Positions 6,100 through 9,883 of a DNA stretch of 9,883 bases are shown here, piece by piece (position 1 is the stretch's first letter; each line of letters starts with the position of its first letter). The stretch is from Armatimonadota bacterium (GTDB lineage Bacteria > Sysuimicrobiota > Sysuimicrobiia > Sysuimicrobiales > Kaftiobacteriaceae). The translations under genes and the position numbers were made by a program. The stretch lies in the NCBI GenBank assembly GCA_020028535.1, contig JAIBHM010000049.1, positions 1-9,883 on the forward strand. The letters run 5' to 3'. Under the pieces are notes generated by a model. That model did not search any database and was not told the origin of the DNA. It was given only the letters and a program-made list of their open reading frames with translations.

Positions 6100-6108
6100 T
6101 GTTAGGAT
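6100..6108 (+). promoter_or_regulatory. Extended -10 promoter element for tRNA-Ser
   Basis: TGTTAGGAT (TGn plus TAGGAT) lies 10 nt before the tRNA 5' end and only 4 nt after the stop codon of the secreted-protein gene. No -35 consensus is visible. The implied start is about 4 nt before the mature tRNA. Confidence 0.45.
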
Positions 6109-6118
6109 GAATGCGTCT

Positions 6119-6210
6119 GGAGGGGTGGCCGAGAGGCCCAAGGCAGCGGTTTGCTAAACCGTGGCCGCCCATAAGGTGGCCCGTGGGTTCGAATCCCACC
6201 CCCTCCGCCA
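6119..6210 (+). tRNA. tRNA-Ser, anticodon GCT, CCA encoded
   Basis: The acceptor stem GGAGGGG (6119-6125) pairs with CCCCTCC (6200-6206), the discriminator is G, and CCA is encoded at 6208-6210. The anticodon stem is GCGGT/ACCGT around loop TTGCTAA, with anticodon GCT at 6153-6155, which reads AGC and AGT. The long class II variable arm forms GCCGCC-CATAA-GGTGGC. The T-arm is GTGGG-TTCGAAT-CCCAC. All stems pair well. Confidence 0.98.
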
Positions 6211-6236
6211 GAGCATGTCTAGGGACCGGACTTCCC

Positions 6237-6266
6237 GGGAACGCATGTGTCGGGAGCTCCGTTCCC
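6237..6266. repeat. 7-bp inverted repeat between convergent tRNA-Ser and DUF309 genes
   Basis: GGGAACG (6237-6243) pairs perfectly with CGTTCCC (6260-6266) around a 16-nt loop. It overlaps a 10-bp palindrome TTCCCGGGAA (6232-6241). It sits in the 81-nt gap where tRNA-Ser transcription meets the end of the minus-strand operon, so a two-way stop signal would make sense here. Neither strand has a T-run after the stem, so classical Rho-independent termination is not supported. Confidence 0.35.
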
Positions 6267-6291
6267 CGCCACCCCCTCCAACGCTGACCCG

Positions 6292-7011
6292 TTACCCCCG
6301 CGGAGCTCCCACTGCTTTTTGCATGCGCGGGAAATCGGCGGGGCGCGACCCGCCGGCGAAATGCGCCGTCCATCCGCCCAGGTCCGCCATCAATCTGCCG
6401 AGATCGATCCCCAGATACGCATCCGGATATGCAGCCAGCTTCGTCAGGCCCTTACTGAGCAACGTGCGGCTGCCGTGCATATTTCCCTTCTCGTAGTGAT
6501 AAAAGGCCGCCGCGGTCTGAATAAGGCCGTGGTGGAATTCCGTTGATGGCCCCCTCGTGGTCTTCCAGATGCCTTCGAGCCACTCGTGACTTTCAAAGAA
6601 CAGGCCGGCGTTGAACAGGATGGCACCGAGGTCGACGGCTTTTTCCTCCGGGGTGACGGCTGGTTGCGCTCCCCGGATCTCGGCGATCGCCTTGAGCACG
6701 CGGGCCGTCTGTCGCTTGAAGTAAGTCATGTGCGGGACGAAGCGGGGAGCGAGCACGATCAGATCCCCACGGCTGCTGAACAGTCCCGCCTTGACCAGAC
6801 GTGACAGATGCCGCTTCGTTGGCTTCCATCCGAAAGGGGCGGACAGCGTCGTGGCATGTTTGAGACAGTCCCGCCAGATTAGACGGGGCTGTTTCGGGGA
6901 GGTAAGCTCCGCGCAGGCGAGCGCCACCGCGATCCAGGCCGCTTTTTCCGGTTGCCGGACTGCTTCCAACGCGAGCTCTGCGAGCAGGTGCTTCAGGTCG
7001 ACGTACGACAT
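6292..7011 (-). CDS. DUF309 domain protein with an N-terminal extension
   Basis: A 239-residue, probably cytoplasmic protein. Residues about 128-195 carry the DUF309 signature: LFNAGLFFESHEWLEGIWK (132-150; the FFESHEWLE core matches the family F-E-x-H-E-x-W/L-E), then HGLIQTAAAFYHYEKGN (161-177) and a helix LLSKGLTKL. The His/Glu cluster hints at a small helical metal- or ligand-binding bundle, but the family has no established activity. Residues 1-115 are extra compared with short DUF309 proteins. Part of them (about 62-90, with KRHLSRLVKAGLFSSRGDLIVLAP) looks like a winged-helix segment. Start ATG 7009-7011 overlaps the DUF255 stop by one base (TGATG) with no ribosome site visible, pointing to coupled re-initiation. 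The frame is open further upstream, but only inside the DUF255 gene. It is the last gene of the minus-strand cluster. Confidence 0.88.
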   Translation of the reverse strand: MSYVDLKHLLAELALEAVRQPEKAAWIAVALACAELTSPKQPRLIWRDCLKHATTLSAPFGWKPTKRHLSRLVKAGLFSSRGDLIVLAPRFVPHMTYFKRQTARVLKAIAEIRGAQPAVTPEEKAVDLGAILFNAGLFFESHEWLEGIWKTTRGPSTEFHHGLIQTAAAFYHYEKGNMHGSRTLLSKGLTKLAAYPDAYLGIDLGRLMADLGGWTAHFAGGSRPADFPRMQKAVGAPRG

Positions 7012-9077
7012 CAGGCGGCCTGAAATGAAGCGATCGTGGCGGCGAGCTCGCGTGGGTCTGTAACCGGTGGGGCGCAGGCCGTACCCGCGCAGACGAACGC
7101 CGTGGGCGCAGTGGCGCGGTTCTGCATCGCACGCACGACTTCTGGTACAGGGATGTCCTCCTGCCCATCCTCGTGGTGACTGATGAGCTTGCCGGGGCGC
7201 CACGCTGAGAGCGCCGCCGCGTGCAGCGCCTGTGTGCGCGGGTCACCCCGGGCGCCGACAATGGCCACATGCGCGGGCTCATGGAGCAGGTCCTCCAAAG
7301 CCATGAAGAGCGTGGAAGCGTGGAGCCCGTGCGCCGCCAAGCCCGGCGCATAGGCGGCCAGCAGCCGCTCCGCGACCGTGCGATAACTTGCAGTTCCCAG
7401 GAGCCGGCCAAGGCGCAGCAACACGAGCGCACCGACCGCGTTGGATGAAGGCGTGGGCGCGTCCTGCAAGGATTTGTATGGGACATCCAGCACGGTGTCC
7501 CGCGCTCCCTTCTTGACGTCCAGGAAGCCCGGGTCGTCCCAGAAATCGCGGAGGGCCAGGTCGATCGTCTCGCGCGCCAGGGTCAGGTAGCGGCTGCGGC
7601 CTGAGATCTCGTAGGCGTCGAGGAGCGCTTGCGCCATCTGCACCTGATCATCGACCAGACACACCGGCGGGCCTCCAAGCACGTGCACAAAGCCGCTGCT
7701 CTTGTCGTATCCTTCGAGAATGAACCGATCGAGAGCGCGCAGCGCGAGATCGTGGTAGACGGGCGCGCCCAGGGCGACCGACGCAGCGAGGAACGCGGAG
7801 ATCGCCATCCCGTTCCAGTTCGCATACAGGGCTGTATCGACGTAGGGGGCCTGCCGGACAGCCCGGGCCGCCGAGAGTTTCCGGCGCCCGCTGTCGATCA
7901 GCCGGGCCACCTCGTCGGGTTCCCGGTGCGTCACGGCCGCAATGACATCAGCATCGCGGTCGACGAAGAGCACATGCCTCCCGTCATGGGGCATCTCGCC
8001 CTGTCCTCGGAGGTGATAATGCTCGGCGATCACCGCGAACTCGGTGTCCGTGAGGATGGACTTCGCCTCGCCCTCCCCCCACGTGAAGTAACTCCCATCG
8101 TCATGCACGCCCACGTCTGCGTCCTGGCTGCCATAGAAGCCGCCTCTTTTCGCCTCGTAGAGGACGGAGGCCATGAAGTCCGCCGTGTCCCGCGCCACTG
8201 CGGCGAACGCGGGGGCCCCGGTCGCCTGGTACGCGTGGGCGTAATTCGCAAGCAGCCCCGCATTGTCATAGAGCATTTTCTCGAAGTGGGGGACGATCCA
8301 ACGCGCGTCGGTGGAGTACCGGTGAAAGCCTCCGCCGATCTGATCGTGCATGCCCCCGCGGGCCATCTTCTCGAGCGTGCGTGTGACCATCTCAAGGAGA
8401 TCGTTCGCGTGTGTACGGCCGCGGCGCCGCAGCAGCAGCTCGATGGTGGACGTGTGCGGGAACTTGGGCGCGCCGCCAAACCCGCCTTCTGCCGGGTCGA
8501 ACACGCGGCGGATCGAGGCTAGGGCGACATCCAGCAGCGAAGGGTCGAGCGCTCCAGCGGCGGGCGACGGGTTGATCGCGGCGGTGATCTGCCGATAAAG
8601 TTGCTCCGCGGCTTTGACGGCTTCCTCGCGGTTATCGCGGTAGTAGTTCGCAACGCTGAGCAGCACGCGCTTGAAGCCGGGCCGGCCGTAGGCCTCATCC
8701 TTCGGGAAGTAGGTTCCGCCGTAGAAGACCTTGCCCTCGGGCGTCAGGAACACCGTGAGCGGCCACCCGCCCTGGCCCGTGATCGCGCTGACCGCATTCT
8801 GGTATCGTGCGTCGATGTCCGGTCGTTCGTCGCGGTCGACCTTCACGGCGACAAAGTGCGTGTTGATGATCGTGGCCACGTCAGGATCATCGTAACTCTC
8901 ATGGTCGATGACGTGGCACCAGTGACACCACACCGCGCCGATATCAAGGAGCAGAGGTTTGTCCTCGGCCTGCGCGCGTGTGAATGCCTCGTCGGACCAC
9001 GGGAGCCAGTCCACAGGCTGATGGGCCGCGCCGCGGAGATAGGCGCTAGAGGCCGTGCCGAGGCGGTTGCCGCTCAC
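7011..9077 (-). CDS. DUF255 thioredoxin-fold protein (YyaL/SPATA20 family)
   Basis: A 688-residue, predicted cytoplasmic protein whose length matches B. subtilis YyaL-type proteins. The N-terminal DUF255 domain (about 4-165) opens with the family N-R-L...Y-L pattern and PVDWLPWSDEAF (21-32). It carries a redox-type WCHWCH motif (Cys51, Cys54) followed by VIDHES, and a cis-Pro loop GGWPLTVF (Pro106), then YGGTYFP (119-125). The C-terminal ~500 residues resemble the alpha/alpha-barrel (six-hairpin, sugar-epimerase-like) part, with YDNAGLLANYAHAY, a GFYGSQDADV block, and GGPPVCLVDDQVQMAQALLDAY. The biochemical role of the family is not settled. The start is GTG 9075-9077, with GGGGAAGG 7 nt upstream; it overlaps the DUF1844 stop in a GTGA junction. 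It ends in TGATG with DUF309, so all three genes are probably translated in series. Confidence 0.95.
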   Translation of the reverse strand: MSGNRLGTASSAYLRGAAHQPVDWLPWSDEAFTRAQAEDKPLLLDIGAVWCHWCHVIDHESYDDPDVATIINTHFVAVKVDRDERPDIDARYQNAVSAITGQGGWPLTVFLTPEGKVFYGGTYFPKDEAYGRPGFKRVLLSVANYYRDNREEAVKAAEQLYRQITAAINPSPAAGALDPSLLDVALASIRRVFDPAEGGFGGAPKFPHTSTIELLLRRRGRTHANDLLEMVTRTLEKMARGGMHDQIGGGFHRYSTDARWIVPHFEKMLYDNAGLLANYAHAYQATGAPAFAAVARDTADFMASVLYEAKRGGFYGSQDADVGVHDDGSYFTWGEGEAKSILTDTEFAVIAEHYHLRGQGEMPHDGRHVLFVDRDADVIAAVTHREPDEVARLIDSGRRKLSAARAVRQAPYVDTALYANWNGMAISAFLAASVALGAPVYHDLALRALDRFILEGYDKSSGFVHVLGGPPVCLVDDQVQMAQALLDAYEISGRSRYLTLARETIDLALRDFWDDPGFLDVKKGARDTVLDVPYKSLQDAPTPSSNAVGALVLLRLGRLLGTASYRTVAERLLAAYAPGLAAHGLHASTLFMALEDLLHEPAHVAIVGARGDPRTQALHAAALSAWRPGKLISHHEDGQEDIPVPEVVRAMQNRATAPTAFVCAGTACAPPVTDPRELAATIASFQAA

Positions 9078-9409
9078 GAGCCCGCCTTCCCCGCGCTTGG
9101 GCCGCCCTCGAGCTTGGCCTTCTGTTCTACGTAGTTGAGGCGGAGGTTGGCGAGAAGGTTCTCGAACTCGCGGCGCTCTGCCTCGGTGAGGCGCGGGCGG
9201 AGGTGCTCGAGCAGCCCGGCCGTCGCGTCGATCGCGAGCCGCGCGTCATCCAGGTCGATCTCCACCTTGTTTGTCGCCGGATCCGGGATCAGGCCCATCG
9301 CCTGCCAGGCGCTCGTCGCCAGCAGCGAGACGCACCAGCGCAGCAGATCGGGCGCCCGCAGGGGCACGCGCTCCGGTTCTTCTGAAGGGGTGTCGGGAGG
9401 CTGAGTCAT
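9074..9409 (-). CDS. DUF1844 family protein
   Basis: A 111-residue soluble protein. After a Pro/Glu-rich N-terminus (1-20) comes the DUF1844 core: LLRWCVSLLATSAWQAMGL (22-40), IPDPATNKVEIDLDDARLAID (41-61), and LTEAERREFENLLANLRLNYV (74-94). The order LxxLxxxAxxxMGLIPDPxT, DLxxARxxID and LTxxExxxLxxLLxxLRxxYV is the family pattern, and the length is typical. The role is unknown. Start ATG 9407-9409 follows the TRAP permease stop by 14 nt without a clear Shine-Dalgarno. Its stop overlaps the GTG of the DUF255 gene by 4 nt. The tail (SAGKAGS) is low complexity. Confidence 0.93.
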   Translation of the reverse strand: MTQPPDTPSEEPERVPLRAPDLLRWCVSLLATSAWQAMGLIPDPATNKVEIDLDDARLAIDATAGLLEHLRPRLTEAERREFENLLANLRLNYVEQKAKLEGGPSAGKAGS

Positions 9410-9423
9410 CGCTCACGTACAGT

Positions 9424-9883
9424 TTACTGCGGTTGCGCGGCGGGTTTCAGCAGCAATTGCAGCGCAAGCACCCCCGCGACAAGAGCAGCGGCAAACAGGT
9501 CGAGGGTTGCGGCGGGGTAGATGAGCAAAGTGCCGGCGATGATGAGGGCGGCGCGCTCGAGCACCGTCGTCTTGCGGATGGCCCAGCCGTTGATCCCTGC
9601 AGCCAGGGCGGCCAGACCCGCCATCGCTGTGATCAGCACTTTGACCACGTCTGCTGCAGGCGCCTTCAGCAGCAGCCCCATGCCTGCAGGGTGGACGGTG
9701 AACATGAACGGCACGACGAATGCCGGCAGCGTGTACTTCCAGGCCATAAGCATCGTCTTGAACGGGTTACCGCCGGTGAGCGCCGCGGCCGCCATCGGCG
9801 AGAGCCCAATCGGAGGCGAGACCTCTGAGAGAACGGCGTAGTAGAAAATGAACATGTGTGCCGCCAGCTCATGAACGCCCAGT
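9424..9883 (-). CDS. TRAP transporter fused permease, C-terminal part (runs off right edge)
   Basis: About 153 residues of the C-terminal end are present; the first full codon is at 9880-9882 and the rest lies beyond the window. The stretch HMFIFYYAVLSEVSPPIGLSP matches the conserved H-x-F-x-F-Y-x-A-x-L-S-x-x-(T/S)-P-P motif of the large membrane subunit of TRAP transporters. It is followed by NPFKTMLMAWKYTLPAFVVPFMF, as in the fused 4TM/12TM type. About four more hydrophobic segments follow, including VVKVLITAMAGLAALAAGI, AALIIAGTLLIYPAATL and LFAAALVAGVLALQLLL. These proteins import organic acids or related solutes in the cytoplasmic membrane with a separate substrate-binding protein, which is not in view. 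It is the first visible gene of the minus-strand cluster, 14 nt before DUF1844. Confidence 0.92.
   Translation of the reverse strand, partial: LGVHELAAHMFIFYYAVLSEVSPPIGLSPMAAAALTGGNPFKTMLMAWKYTLPAFVVPFMFTVHPAGMGLLLKAPAADVVKVLITAMAGLAALAAGINGWAIRKTTVLERAALIIAGTLLIYPAATLDLFAAALVAGVLALQLLLKPAAQPQ

Noticed and set aside
4682..6210. tRNA cluster as an integration site for a mobile element
   Set aside because: No integrase, no duplicated tRNA 3' end as an attachment repeat, and no phage or plasmid gene in the window.
6211..6291. Rho-independent terminator after tRNA-Ser or after DUF309
   Set aside because: A good 7-bp stem exists at 6237-6266 but there is no T-run on either strand, so it is listed only as an inverted repeat.
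6593..7486. Minus-strand open frame of 297 codons across the DUF255/DUF309 junction
   Set aside because: Out of frame with both genes, Arg/Ser/Pro-rich, no recognisable domain.
7629..8522. Plus-strand open frame of 297 codons opposite the DUF255 gene
   Set aside because: No motifs and skewed composition; the opposite strand encodes an intact DUF255 protein across the whole region.
1..9883. CRISPR array, toxin-antitoxin pair, defence island or biosynthetic cluster
   Set aside because: No regularly spaced repeats and no genes of these systems; the window reads as ordinary core-type gene content.

Overview
The window is GC-rich, gene-dense bacterial DNA of a chromosomal, housekeeping character. 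I see no insertion sequence, integrase, phage gene, CRISPR array, toxin-antitoxin pair or recognisable defence module. The families present (UPF0182, DUF1844, the DUF255 thioredoxin-fold protein, DUF309, a fused TRAP permease) and the tRNAs with encoded CCA fit an uncultivated high-GC soil or sediment lineage such as Methylomirabilota/Rokubacteria or a relative. That placement is inference from family content only.

Layout. On the left, minus strand: the N-terminal 167 residues of an XRE-type regulator with a helical, TPR-like tail run off the left edge, preceded by a 73-residue two-helix membrane protein (648-869). Divergent from these is a stand-alone 5'-3' exonuclease of the DNA polymerase I N-terminal family (990-1820, +). 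It converges, with a 15-nt gap, on a 902-residue UPF0182 membrane protein (1836-4544, -). The middle is a tRNA-rich stretch: tRNA-Arg(CCT) on minus, a VOC/glyoxalase-fold protein (4913-5308, +), tRNA-Arg(GCG) on plus, a secreted protein of unknown function with two internal repeats (5577-6095, +), and tRNA-Ser(GCT) on plus. On the right, minus strand, is a tight cluster read right to left: a fused TRAP transporter permease (cut by the right edge), DUF1844, a DUF255/YyaL-type thioredoxin-fold protein, and DUF309. The last three overlap at GTGA and TGATG junctions, so they are probably translationally coupled.

How they work together. The coupled DUF1844-DUF255-DUF309 set is the only clear functional unit, and none of these families has a settled biochemical role. 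The most unusual observations are: a Thr in place of a normally invariant metal-ligand Asp in the exonuclease; an arginine tRNA with G34 (GCG) where bacteria usually have A34/inosine; extended -10 promoter motifs before all three tRNA genes; and a twice-repeated 14-bp operator-like element in the leader of the VOC gene. No stretch longer than about 160 bases lacks a gene.
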